Assembly: GCF_026339955.1 (NCBI RefSeq)
Contig: NZ_JAPEPW010000001.1
Location: 4,955,001-5,019,000, forward strand
From: Streptomyces sp. NBC_01549
Lineage (GTDB): Bacteria > Actinomycetota > Actinomycetes > Streptomycetales > Streptomycetaceae
Direction: 5' to 3'
DNA: 64,000 nt
The notes under the pieces were generated by a model, which saw only the letters and a list, made by a program, of their open reading frames with translations, was not told the origin of the DNA and did no database searches. Of the stretch, positions 43,372 to 51,470 are shown in pieces. Made by a program: the position numbers and the translations under genes. Within the stretch, counting starts at the first letter, position 1, and every line of letters begins with the position of its first letter.

Positions 43372-44603
43372 GGCTGCTGCTTCTTGTTGCGGGCGCTGAT
43401 CAGGAAGCCGATGCCGATGCCGCCGACGAGACCGACGCCGATGATCCACCAGACGCTGACGCCGCCCTTGTCGTCCTTCTTCGTGTGTTCCCCGGCGGAT
43501 GCGGAGGCCGTGGGCTCGGCAGGGAGGGACGCGGGCGCGGGGCCGGTGGCGTTGAGCTGCTCGACGAGGTCCCGGCCGCCGAAGTCGCGCGGGTCGGACG
43601 TCTGCGCGTCGGCGGCGAGGATCAGCTGCGCGTACGCGGCGGGTCCGCTCTGCTCGGCCCACTGCGCGGAGTGGGCCTCCAGCCAGCGCATCGCGCCGGC
43701 CGCCTTGTCGCCGTGCCCGGCGGTGGCGAGCGCGACGACCGCGTCCGCCGTGTTGCCGTAGTCGGGCTGGTCCTTGGCGCCTGGCATCACCGACATGAGG
43801 TGCTGGTCCTTGCCGAGCGCCTTGACGAGGTACGCGGCGCCGTTCTGGGCCGCACGCCCGGCGCTGTCGGCGGTCTCGCAGGAGAGAGGATCGGCGGTGG
43901 GCTTCAGGGGCTCACCGGCGAGGCCCTTGCCCAGGGCTGCGACCACGGCCGCCGCCGTCGCGTCCGCGTTGGCCGCGAGCTTGCCCTTCTTGTCCGGCTG
44001 GTAGGCGAACGCGCCCCCGTCGGCCTCGCCGCACGGGATCGACAGCTTCGCGAGGGCGTCGTACGGCGACTTGCCGCCCTTGGAGACATCGTTCGGCTTC
44101 ATGCCCACCGCGGTCAGCGCCCCGATCACCACGGACGTGGAGTTCGCGTCGCTCGCGCCGCCCGGCGTGTAGCCCCAGCCGCCGTCCTTGTTCTGTACGG
44201 ACTTCAGCCATGCGACGGCCTTGCCCGTCTCGCCGTCGTGGCCGCCGAGCGCGGCGAGGGCCTGCACGGCCGCCGAGGTGCTGTTGGTGTCGACCATCGT
44301 CTTGGCGTCGCACTTCGCCGACGCGTCGGCGCGGTACGCCGCGAACGCCCCGTTCGCGCACTGCTGCCCGGCCAGCCAGTCGACGCCCTTCGCCGCGGGC
44401 CGCACGCCGACGGTGTGCTGGGCGAGCAGCGCGAGGGACTGCCGCCAGACGCCGTCATAGGTGGGGTCGGTGGTGCCGTAGAGGCCGGAGGGCATCGCCG
44501 GGGAAGGCGAGGGCGAGGCGCCTTCGGCCAGGGCGGCCGGGGTCAGGGCCGTACCGATCACTACGGTGGCGGCCAGTACCGCGGCGCTGCGGCGAACAAT
44601 CAT
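43368..44603 (-). CDS. Surface protein with prenyltransferase-like alpha/alpha repeats
   Basis: 411 residues from ATG 44603 with GGGAGAG upstream. Signal peptide (AAVLAATVVIGTALTPAALA), then repeats of the alpha/alpha-barrel type (GVDWLAGQQCANGAFAAYRA; AVAWLKSVQNKDGGWGYTPG; AADAVVALATAGHGDKAAG), a Thr/Ser-rich stalk and a C-terminal membrane anchor with basic tail (WWIIGVGLVGGIGIGFLISA). The fold is that of squalene/prenyl cyclases but also of animal cobalamin-binding proteins. Since the gene directly follows a cobalamin riboswitch, a corrinoid-binding role is more likely than enzymatic prenyl chemistry (inference). Confidence 0.85.
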   Translation of the reverse strand: MIVRRSAAVLAATVVIGTALTPAALAEGASPSPSPAMPSGLYGTTDPTYDGVWRQSLALLAQHTVGVRPAAKGVDWLAGQQCANGAFAAYRADASAKCDAKTMVDTNSTSAAVQALAALGGHDGETGKAVAWLKSVQNKDGGWGYTPGGASDANSTSVVIGALTAVGMKPNDVSKGGKSPYDALAKLSIPCGEADGGAFAYQPDKKGKLAANADATAAAVVAALGKGLAGEPLKPTADPLSCETADSAGRAAQNGAAYLVKALGKDQHLMSVMPGAKDQPDYGNTADAVVALATAGHGDKAAGAMRWLEAHSAQWAEQSGPAAYAQLILAADAQTSDPRDFGGRDLVEQLNATGPAPASLPAEPTASASAGEHTKKDDKGGVSVWWIIGVGLVGGIGIGFLISARNKKQQP

Positions 44604-44689
44604 GACTCTCCCTGCGGGAACCGGGCAGCACCGGGCGCAGGCTTGGCCCCGAGCGACTCCGGCCCCGTATGCCTCGACGGTGCCGGCCA

Positions 44690-44835
44690 CCGACGGGCTG
44701 CCGGTGGCACGAGCCGGTCACGTCCCGGACGAGGCGATCCGGCTTACTACCCAGCGGGTGGCTCACGGTTGCGGGACAGCGCCGGAATTGCACCGGCTTC
44801 TCCGCGTACGGGTGTGATGACGACCTGCTTACTGT
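44690..44835 (-). ncRNA. Cobalamin riboswitch
   Basis: On the minus strand the conserved parts appear in order: GCCGGTGCAATTCCGGCGCT, GTCCCGCAACCGTGAG and the B12-box-like AAGCCGGATCGCC (about 44729-44741). It lies ~100 bp before the first gene of the ECF operon. Binding of adenosyl- or other cobalamin should lower expression of the whole five-gene operon. Edges are estimated. Confidence 0.9.
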
Positions 44836-44867
44836 ACCGGCCCGTAGGAATCGCCTGAGGAGTGGCT

Positions 44868-45560
44868 GTGACGGTGGATAGGTTCGGAGCCATGCGGACG
44901 GGGAGACTGATCGGTTCGGGGCGTTCGGCGGATGTCTTCGAGGTGGAGGGGGAGCGGGGCTGGGTGGTGCGGCGGGACCGGGACGGGTGGGGGGACGCGG
45001 CGGCCGAGGCGGCGGTGATGGAGTACGTGCGCGGGCACGGGTATCCGGTGCCCGCGGTGCGGGCGGCGACGCGGGCCGAGATGGTGATGGAACGGCTTTC
45101 GGGGCCGACCATGCTGGAGGCGTTCGAGACGGGGGAGATCGGCGCGCGGGAGGGCGGTGGCGTACTCGCCGGGCTGCTGAGCGCGCTGCATGCCGTGCCC
45201 GGCCGGGGTTCCGGTGACGCCGGCGTCCGCGTACTGCACCTGGATCTGCACCCCGACAACGTGATGCTCACCCCGGACGGCCCGAAGGTCATCGACTGGT
45301 CCAATGCCGAGGACGGGCCGCCCGGTCTGGACTGGGGCATGTCCGCCGTGATCCTCGCGCAGGTCGCCGTCGGCGGCGAGGTCTACGCGGAGGTGGCCCG
45401 CGAGACGCTGGTCGCGATGCTCGACGGGAACGCGGACCGGGTGACCGAGGAAGGGCTCGCCGAGGCGCGGGCACGGCGGGCCGCCAATCCGACCATGAGT
45501 GCCCGTGAGGTCCAGTTCCTCGGTGACGCCGAGGAGCTGATCCGGGCGCTGCTTCACTGA
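44868..45560 (+). CDS. Aminoglycoside phosphotransferase-like kinase
   Basis: 230 residues from GTG 44868 (GAGGAG upstream); GTG 44862 is possible. Kinase-like motifs: LIGSGRSADVFEVEG (ATP loop), VLHLDLHPDNVMLTPDG (catalytic loop with Asp and Asn) and KVIDWSNAEDGPPGLDWGM (metal Asp). Small APH/CHK-type kinase, probably phosphorylating a sugar, amino alcohol or drug. The promoter region is shared with the cobalamin riboswitch RNA, which starts on the opposite strand. Confidence 0.88.
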   Translation: MTVDRFGAMRTGRLIGSGRSADVFEVEGERGWVVRRDRDGWGDAAAEAAVMEYVRGHGYPVPAVRAATRAEMVMERLSGPTMLEAFETGEIGAREGGGVLAGLLSALHAVPGRGSGDAGVRVLHLDLHPDNVMLTPDGPKVIDWSNAEDGPPGLDWGMSAVILAQVAVGGEVYAEVARETLVAMLDGNADRVTEEGLAEARARRAANPTMSAREVQFLGDAEELIRALLH

Positions 45561-45571
45561 GCGGTGCACGG

Positions 45572-45705
45572 TCACGGCACGGGCGCCGGAACCGTCGCCT
45601 CCGTGGGCTGGCACAGCACCAGGGCGAGATCGTCGGCGAGTGCGGTGCCGGTGTGGGCGAGCAGACGGCGCTCGCGGGCGCGCTCGGCGAGAAGCCGTTC
45701 GAGAG
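45572..45705 (-). pseudogene. 3' remnant of a PP2C-type phosphatase gene
   Basis: Minus-strand translation gives LERLLAERARERRLLAHTGT then ALADDLALVLCQP and a stop, the C-terminal end of SpoIIE/PP2C phosphatases (ADDLALVLxxP with the metal-binding Asp pair). Upstream of ~45705 the frame breaks off into unrelated A/T-richer sequence (TTTATGAGCTGTTGCTATCA). Only ~44 codons remain. Confidence 0.65.
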
Positions 45706-45753
45706 GGTTTATGAGCTGTTGCTATCAGCTCCGCGCTTGCCCTCTCCAACGTA

Positions 45754-46791
45754 TTACAGCGCCACGTACGTCACCGGAGCGCTCCCCGTCACCGCCCCCG
45801 CCCGGCCCAGTTTCACCAGGCGGCGCACATGGGCCTCGGCCTCCGACACCGCGATGTTGCGGGAGGCGAAGGGAATCTGGTCCCAGGGGCGGTTCCACTC
45901 CATGCGCTCGGCGAGCTGCCAGGCGTTGAGCGGGGCCGACAGGAGGGCGAGCAGGCCGGTGAGCCGCTCCTCGTGGTGTGCGAGCAACTCCCTTACGCGG
46001 CCCGGCGCGTCGGTGAAGGCGTGCTGATGGGCTGGGAGCACCTCGGCCGGGTTCAGGCGGCCGACGCGCTCCAAGGCGTCCAGATAGTCGCCGAGAGGAT
46101 CGGTGACGGTGGCGTCGTCGGGATCCTCGTACAGGCCGATGTGCGGAGTGATCCGAGGGAGAAGGTGGTCGCCGGAGAAGAGGCGGCCGTTGCCGGGGAG
46201 AGCGGCCGGGTGGGTCTCCTCCAGGTGGAGGCAGACGTGGCCGGGTGTGTGGCCTGGGGTCCAGATCGCGCGCAGGCGGCGGCCCGCCAGGTCGAGGAGC
46301 TCGCCGGGGACGATCTCGCGGTCGGGGAGCGCGGGGGTGAAGGCGGGCAGACCGGTGGAGAGCCGGGCCGTGCGGGCCTCGCGCAGCAGGGCCACATGCT
46401 CCTCGGGGGCGCCCGAGGACGCCAGCTTGTCCGCCATGTAGGAGAACCAGCGGTCGGGCCGGTTCTCCCGGGTCCGCCGCACGATCGCGGTGTCCAGCGC
46501 GTGCATCGCGATCCACGCCCCGGACGCCTCCCGCACCTTGCCCGACAGACCGTGGTGGTCGGGGTGGTGGTGGGTGATGACCACGCCGTGCACCTCGGCG
46601 ACGGAGACACCGCAGGCAGTGAGCCCGGCGGCGAGGGCGTCCCAGGAGGCCGGGTCGTCCCAGCCGGTGTCGATCAGCACGGGGCCCAGGTCGGTGTCGA
46701 CCAGGTGGACCAGCGTCGTTCCGAGTGGGTTGTCCGGGATGGGGACGCTGATCGACCGTACGCCCCCGCCGTGATCGGTCACCTGCGTCAT
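45754..46791 (-). CDS. MBL-fold metallo-hydrolase
   Basis: 345 residues from ATG 46791 (GGTGGG upstream). The metallo-beta-lactamase metal motif is VVITHHHPDHHGLSG (H-x-H-x-D-H), with later ligands in IWTPGHTPGHVCLHLEE and FSGDHLLPRITPHIG; PAHQHAFTDAP gives the last His. A C-terminal ~80-residue helical domain includes WDQIPFASRNIAVSEAEAHV. The gene is divergent from an aldehyde dehydrogenase gene, with a KstR-like box between, so a role in sterol or fatty acyl-CoA breakdown (for example as a thioesterase/hydrolase) is suggested. Confidence 0.88.
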   Translation of the reverse strand: MTQVTDHGGGVRSISVPIPDNPLGTTLVHLVDTDLGPVLIDTGWDDPASWDALAAGLTACGVSVAEVHGVVITHHHPDHHGLSGKVREASGAWIAMHALDTAIVRRTRENRPDRWFSYMADKLASSGAPEEHVALLREARTARLSTGLPAFTPALPDREIVPGELLDLAGRRLRAIWTPGHTPGHVCLHLEETHPAALPGNGRLFSGDHLLPRITPHIGLYEDPDDATVTDPLGDYLDALERVGRLNPAEVLPAHQHAFTDAPGRVRELLAHHEERLTGLLALLSAPLNAWQLAERMEWNRPWDQIPFASRNIAVSEAEAHVRRLVKLGRAGAVTGSAPVTYVAL

Positions 46792-46828
46792 GGGTTCCCA
46801 CCAATCGCCGTGTTGCCGCAACTATAAC

Positions 46829-46842
46829 TAGAACCGATTCCA
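46829..46842. promoter_or_regulatory. KstR-like operator between MBL and aldehyde dehydrogenase genes
   Basis: TAGAACCGATTCCA, one mismatch from TNNAACNNGTTNNA. It lies 38 bases before the MBL start, positioned to control both divergent transcripts. Confidence 0.7.
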
Positions 46843-47003
46843 TTGGGTGCTCGAACCAACCTTCGCCCTCCGCTCCTGCCCGTGGACTCCGCCGACGGGA
46901 GCTGGTATCAGTTCTCGTATCTGATGAAGCGTCAGATGAAGTGTCGGTTGAAGTGTCGGATGCAGTTCCGGTGTCGGGGAAGCCCCTCGGGGAGGCGGCG
47001 GTC

Positions 47004-48461
47004 ATGGCCGAGCTCGTGGAACACGGACAGCTGTTCATCGGCGGGGAGTTGACGGACCCGCTGGGCAAGGACGTCATTGAGGTGATCTCGCCGCACACCG
47101 AAGAGGTCATCGGACGCGTCCCGCACGCGTCGGCCGAGGACGTGGACCGGGCGGTCGCCGTCGCGCGCAAGGCGTTCGACGAAGGCCCCTGGCCCCGGAT
47201 GAGCCTCGACGAGCGGATCGAGGTCGTCACCCGGATCAAGGACGGGATCGCGGTACGGCACGAGGAGATCGCCCGGGTCATCTCCTCGGAGAACGGCTCC
47301 CCGTACTCCTGGAGCGTCCTCGCGCAGGCCCTCGGCGCGATGATGGTGTGGGACGCGGCGCTCACGGTCGCGCGGAACTTCACGTACGAGGAGACGCGCG
47401 ACGGCGTCCTCGGGCGGATCCTCGTCCGGCGCGAGCCGGTGGGCGTGGTCGCGGCCGTGGTGCCGTGGAACGTGCCGCAGTTCGTGGCGGCCGCCAAGCT
47501 CGCGCCCGCGCTGCTGACCGGCTGCACGGTCGTACTGAAGCCGTCGCCCGAATCGCCCCTGGACGCCTATCTGCTGGGCGAGATCGCGAAGGAGGCCGGG
47601 CTGCCGGAGGGTGTCCTGTCGATCCTTCCCGCCGACCGCGAGGTCAGCGAGTACCTGGTCGGACACCCCGGCATCGACAAGGTCTCCTTCACCGGGTCGG
47701 TCGCGGCCGGCCGGCGCGTGATGGAGGTGGCCTCGCGGGGCCTCACCCGCGTGACGCTGGAGCTGGGCGGGAAGTCGGCGGCGGTGGTCCTGCCGGACGC
47801 GGACCTCGCCACCGCCGTCCCCGGGATCGTCTCGGCGGCCTGGATGAACAACGGGCAGGCCTGCGTCGCGCAGACCAGGATCCTGCTGCCGCGCTCGCGC
47901 TACGACGAGTTCGCGGACGCCTTCGCCGCCGCGGCGGGCGCGCTGGTCGTCGGGGACCCGCTGGACCCGGCCACCCAGGTCGGCCCGCTGGTCGCCAGGC
48001 GCCAGCAGCAGCGCAACCTCGACTACATCCGCATCGGCCAGGAGGAAGGCGCCAAGATCCTCACCGGCGGTGGCCGTCCGCATGGCCTCGACCGGGGCTG
48101 GTACGTCGAGCCGACCCTCTTCGGAGACGTCGACAACTCCATGCGGATCGCCCGGGAGGAGATTTTCGGGCCCGTGATCTGTCTCCTCCCGTACGGCGAC
48201 GAGGACGAGGCCGTGAAGATCGCCAACGACTCCGACTACGGGCTGAGCGGCAGCGTCTGGACGGCGGACGTCGCACACGGCATCGACGTCGCGCGGCAGG
48301 TCCGTACCGGCACGTACTCCGTGAACACCTTCAGCCTCGACATGCTCGGCCCCTTCGGCGGCTACAAGAACTCGGGGCTGGGCCGGGAGTTCGGGCCCGA
48401 GGGGTACGGCGAGTTCCTGGAGCACAAGATGATCCACCTGCCGGCCGGCTGGGAGGCGTGA
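47004..48461 (+). CDS. NAD(P)-dependent aldehyde dehydrogenase
   Basis: 485 residues from ATG 47004, with GGAGGC at good spacing. ALDH hallmarks: PWNVPQF, KPSPESPL, FTGSVAAGRRVME (cofactor), VTLELGGKSAAVV (general base Glu ~255) and NNGQACVAQTR (nucleophile Cys ~289), EEIFGPV and the C-terminal PFGGYKNSGLGREFG. Oxidises an aldehyde to the acid. The ferredoxin gene starts two bases after its stop, and a KstR-like box precedes it, so it likely acts on an aldehyde arising during sterol side-chain oxidation. Confidence 0.93.
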   Translation: MAELVEHGQLFIGGELTDPLGKDVIEVISPHTEEVIGRVPHASAEDVDRAVAVARKAFDEGPWPRMSLDERIEVVTRIKDGIAVRHEEIARVISSENGSPYSWSVLAQALGAMMVWDAALTVARNFTYEETRDGVLGRILVRREPVGVVAAVVPWNVPQFVAAAKLAPALLTGCTVVLKPSPESPLDAYLLGEIAKEAGLPEGVLSILPADREVSEYLVGHPGIDKVSFTGSVAAGRRVMEVASRGLTRVTLELGGKSAAVVLPDADLATAVPGIVSAAWMNNGQACVAQTRILLPRSRYDEFADAFAAAAGALVVGDPLDPATQVGPLVARRQQQRNLDYIRIGQEEGAKILTGGGRPHGLDRGWYVEPTLFGDVDNSMRIAREEIFGPVICLLPYGDEDEAVKIANDSDYGLSGSVWTADVAHGIDVARQVRTGTYSVNTFSLDMLGPFGGYKNSGLGREFGPEGYGEFLEHKMIHLPAGWEA

Positions 48462-48463
48462 GG

Positions 48464-48697
48464 ATGGGCGACCGCTGGGGGGTCGAGGTCGACCGCTCCG
48501 TCTGCATCGGCTCCGCCCAGTGCGTCCACCGTGCCGGGGACGCCTTCCGGCTCGACACCGCCATGCAGTCCCACCCCGTCGAACCGGAGACCGACGCCAA
48601 CGAGAAGATCCTGGAGGCGGCGGAGAGCTGTCCGGTGGAGGCCATCATGATCACGCTGCTGGGCAGCGGGGAGCCGGTGTTTCCACCGGAGGACTGA
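48464..48697 (+). CDS. 3Fe-4S ferredoxin
   Basis: 77 residues from ATG 48464 (GGGAGG nearby). Cys ligands are spaced as in P450-partner ferredoxins: VCIGSAQCVHRAG (Cys ~14 and ~20) and ESCPVEAI (Cys ~56), with the central Cys of a 4Fe cluster replaced (SAQ), hence a 3Fe-4S cluster. These proteins pass electrons to cytochrome P450s; the CYP125-like P450 of this window is a natural partner (inference, shared operator type). Confidence 0.93.
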   Translation: MGDRWGVEVDRSVCIGSAQCVHRAGDAFRLDTAMQSHPVEPETDANEKILEAAESCPVEAIMITLLGSGEPVFPPED

Positions 48698-48854
48698 GGC
48701 GGGGACCGAGGCCGGGCGCGGCCGCGAAAAAAGTCCAGAAAAACTTCCCTTTGGGTAGTTCCATCCGGCTGGGGGTGTTCTATTCTGGTAGTGGCCTACG
48801 AGGCGAGTGAGGGAGTTCAACCGGAGTAGCCGACTTTGGCGAGAGGCAGCAACT
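48698..48854. other. Leader region of the TPP riboswitch
   Basis: A short A-rich patch (GAAAAAAGTCCAGAAAAACT) and TATTCT at 48781-48786, a possible -10 box for the riboswitch transcript; no gene. Confidence 0.4.
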
Positions 48855-48965
48855 TCCGCCGGGGCCGACGTCGACGGTCGGGCTGAGAGGCCTGAAGGTA
48901 GCAGTCGGACCGGAAGGCGACCTCCATCACCTGATCCGGACCATGCCGGCGAAGGGAACCCGTCT
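48855..48965 (+). ncRNA. TPP riboswitch without a downstream gene
   Basis: THI-element hallmarks in order: GGTCGGGCTGAGAGG (48876-48890; the pyrimidine sensor) and ACCTGATCCGGACCATGCCG then GCGAAGGGAA (48929-48958; the pyrophosphate sensor). It agrees with Streptomyces TPP switches at most conserved positions. The next plus-strand gene is 900 bp away and separated by the kstR-like gene in the opposite direction. Confidence 0.85.
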
Positions 48966-48985
48966 CGTAGGTTTTCGCATGCCTT

Positions 48986-49002
48986 CGTGCGTCGACCGCA
49001 CG
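48986..49002. terminator. Small hairpin between TPP riboswitch and kstR-like gene end
   Basis: CGTGCG / CGCACG with a 5-nt loop. It may end the riboswitch RNA or the kstR-like message; weak, no U-tract. Confidence 0.5.
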
Positions 49003-49003
49003 C

Positions 49004-49648
49004 CTAGGACTTCTCGGTCGGCTCCGTCAGGTCGATCAGGCGGCACACCGTCTCGATGTCGATCTTGACCTGGGCGATCGAGGCGCGGCCCGAGAGCCAG
49101 GTGATCAGGGCCGAGTGCCAGGTGTGCTCGATGACCCGGACCGCGGAGAGCTGGGCGGGGTTCGGGTCGTCCAGTCCCATCGCGTCCAGGATGATCACCG
49201 TGGTCTGCCGGGACACCTGGTCGACCTCGGGGCTCACACTGCGGTCCGCGAAGGTCAGCGCGCGGACCATGGCGTCGGCGAGGTGCGGCTCGCGCTGCAG
49301 GGCGCGGAAGGCCCGCATCAGCGTCTCCGCCACCCGCTCCGCCGCCGTGTCCCCGGCCGGCGGCTTCTTGCGGAGGGTGCCGTGCATGTGTTCCAACTGG
49401 TCCTGCATCGTGGCGACCAGCAGATGCACCTTCGACGGGAAGTAGCGGTACAGCGTGCCGAGGGCGACCTGCGAGGACTCCGCGACCTCGCGCATCTGCA
49501 CCGCGTCGAAGCCGCCCCGGCTGGCCAACTGCGCGCTCGCGTGCAGGATCCGGCGGCGGCGTGCCTCCTGCCGCTCGGTGAGCGGGGGAGAGGCCGGCTG
49601 CGCGGCGGGTCGCGCGGACTTGGCTTCCACCTTGACTTCCGCAGGCAT
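49004..49648 (-). CDS. kstR: TetR-family regulator, KstR-like
   Basis: 214 residues. After a Pro/Ala-rich start the DNA-binding helix-turn-helix is TASRGGFDAVQMREVAESSQ-like in spacing (residues ~35-80; the sequence has ASRGGFDAVQMREVAESSQV followed by ALGTLYRYFPSKVHLLV), near-identical to the mycobacterial KstR recognition region. The rest is the usual ligand domain (LMRAFRALQREPHLADAMVR, HTWHSALITWLSGRA). KstR represses cholesterol catabolism and is released by steroid-CoA thioesters. A perfect KstR box lies ~170 bp upstream of its start, so autoregulation is likely. Confidence 0.85.
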   Translation of the reverse strand: MPAEVKVEAKSARPAAQPASPPLTERQEARRRRILHASAQLASRGGFDAVQMREVAESSQVALGTLYRYFPSKVHLLVATMQDQLEHMHGTLRKKPPAGDTAAERVAETLMRAFRALQREPHLADAMVRALTFADRSVSPEVDQVSRQTTVIILDAMGLDDPNPAQLSAVRVIEHTWHSALITWLSGRASIAQVKIDIETVCRLIDLTEPTEKS

Positions 49649-49818
49649 GGGTCCCGTTCCGTGGTTCAGCTGGAGGAGCGACGAGACAGCATGGCAGACA
49701 CTTCCGTGGGTCAGAACACATTCGCCCCGACGCTTCCGTCGTGGCGCGGATCACCTGATCCACTGCTCACAGAGGCGCTACCTGCCGGTAGATTCAGTCC
49801 TCCTCGAACGATCAAGTC

Positions 49819-49832
49819 TGAAACTTGTTCTA
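49819..49832. promoter_or_regulatory. KstR-like operator, perfect match
   Basis: TGAAACTTGTTCTA fits TNNAACNNGTTNNA at every fixed position. It lies between the kstR-like gene (-) and the glycosyltransferase gene (+, start 49887), so it may control both. Confidence 0.8.
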
Positions 49833-49886
49833 GATTAGCGTCCCGACGTAATCTCGCGGGAATGTGCAGGGAGAAGGGGGCCGTAA

Positions 49887-51470
49887 GTGACCGCTGAGGC
49901 CATGGAGGCGGGCCCCGGAGTGGGCGCGGCCACGGACGGCGACGGACCGCTGCGCATCGCGCTCCTCACGTACAAGGGGAACCCGTTCTGCGGCGGTCAG
50001 GGCGTGTACGTACGGCACCTCTCACGCGAACTGGCCCGCCTCGGCCACCGGGTCGAGGTCATCGGCTCCCAGCCCTACCCCGTGCTGGACGAGAACCTCC
50101 CTGAGCTGACCCAGCACCTCAGTCTCACGGAACTGCCCAGCCTCGACCTGTACCGCCAGCCGGACCCCTTCCGCACCCCCAAGCGCGAGGAGTTCCGCGA
50201 CTGGATCGACGCGGTCGAGGTCGGCACGATGTGGACCGGCGGCTTCCCCGAACCGCTGACCTTCTCCCTGCGCGCCCGCCGCCATCTGCGCGCCCGACGC
50301 GGGGACTTCGACGTGGTGCACGACAACCAGACGCTCGGGTACGGGCTGCTGGGCGACGTCGGCGCGCCGCTGGTCACCACCATCCACCACCCCATCACCG
50401 TCGACCGCCAGTTGGAGCTCGACGCGGCCGAGGGGCGCCGGCGCCGCGCGTCCGTACGCCGCTGGTACGCCTTCACGCGCATGCAGAAGCGCGTCGCGCG
50501 CCGTCTGCCGTCCGTGCTCACCGTCTCCGGCAGCTCGCAACAGGAGATCGTCGACCACCTGGGCGTCGACCGGGACCGTGTCCACGTCGTGCACATCGGC
50601 GCGGACACCGACCTCTTCTCGCCCGATCCGTCCGTGCCGCAGGTACCGGGCCGCATCGTCACCACGTCCAGCGCGGACGTCCCCCTCAAGGGCCTCATCC
50701 ACCTCGTCGAGGCGCTCGCCAAGGTGCGCACCGAGCACCCCGGCGCGCACCTCGTGGTCGTCGGCAAGCGCGCCGAGGACGGCCCGGTCGACCAGGCCAT
50801 AGAGCGGTACGGCCTCGAGCGCGCCGTCGAGTTCGTCAAGGGCATCTCGGACGCGGAACTCGTCGACCTCGTACGGTCCGCCGAGGTCGCCTGCGTGCCC
50901 TCGCTGTACGAGGGGTTCTCCCTGCCCGCCGCCGAGGCGATGGCGACGGGGACGCCGCTGGTGGCCACCACCGGCGGGGCGATCCCGGAGGTCGCCGGAC
51001 CCGACGGCGAGACCTGCCTCGCGGTTCCGCCCGGCGACTCGGGGGCGCTGGCCGCCGCGCTGAGCCGGGTGCTGGGGGACCCGGAACTGCGGGTACGGCT
51101 CGGCTCCGCCGGACGCGCGCGGGTGCTGGACCGATTCACCTGGGCCCGCGCCGCCGAGGGCACGGTGGCCCACTACCGCGAGGCGATGGCCCTCGCGGCG
51201 GCCCGTACCCCGGGCCGCGCCGCGGCCCCGACTCCCGTCCGCTCCGCGCCCGCCAAGACCACCACCGACCGGACGGACGTCGCACCGGAGGTCGCCACGC
51301 ACGCGCCCGCCGTACCGACCGTCCCCGCTCGCGCCGCCGCCGCGTCGGACGGCGCCACGGTCGCCGCGGGCACCGTCGCGGGCGGTGTTCCCACCCACGG
51401 CCCCGTAGATTTCGGCCCGGCGACGGGCGTCACCCCCACCTCCGACCGTGAAAGCAGGGCCACGTGCTGA
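49887..51470 (+). CDS. GT4-family glycosyltransferase with disordered tail
   Basis: 527 residues from GTG 49887 (GGGAGAAGG upstream). GT-B fold: N-half starts RIALLTYKGNPFCGGQGVYV with the GGQGVYVRHL donor/acceptor loop; C-half has SADVPLKGLIHLVEALAKVR and the sugar-nucleotide motif SLYEGFSLPAAEAMATGTPL (E-x7-E). Residues ~435-527 are an Ala/Thr/Pro-rich tail. First gene of a three-gene operon; the methyltransferase start (GTG 51464) overlaps its stop. It probably glycosylates a lipid or polyprenyl substrate, but the substrate is unknown. Confidence 0.92.
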   Translation: MTAEAMEAGPGVGAATDGDGPLRIALLTYKGNPFCGGQGVYVRHLSRELARLGHRVEVIGSQPYPVLDENLPELTQHLSLTELPSLDLYRQPDPFRTPKREEFRDWIDAVEVGTMWTGGFPEPLTFSLRARRHLRARRGDFDVVHDNQTLGYGLLGDVGAPLVTTIHHPITVDRQLELDAAEGRRRRASVRRWYAFTRMQKRVARRLPSVLTVSGSSQQEIVDHLGVDRDRVHVVHIGADTDLFSPDPSVPQVPGRIVTTSSADVPLKGLIHLVEALAKVRTEHPGAHLVVVGKRAEDGPVDQAIERYGLERAVEFVKGISDAELVDLVRSAEVACVPSLYEGFSLPAAEAMATGTPLVATTGGAIPEVAGPDGETCLAVPPGDSGALAAALSRVLGDPELRVRLGSAGRARVLDRFTWARAAEGTVAHYREAMALAAARTPGRAAAPTPVRSAPAKTTTDRTDVAPEVATHAPAVPTVPARAAAASDGATVAAGTVAGGVPTHGPVDFGPATGVTPTSDRESRATC

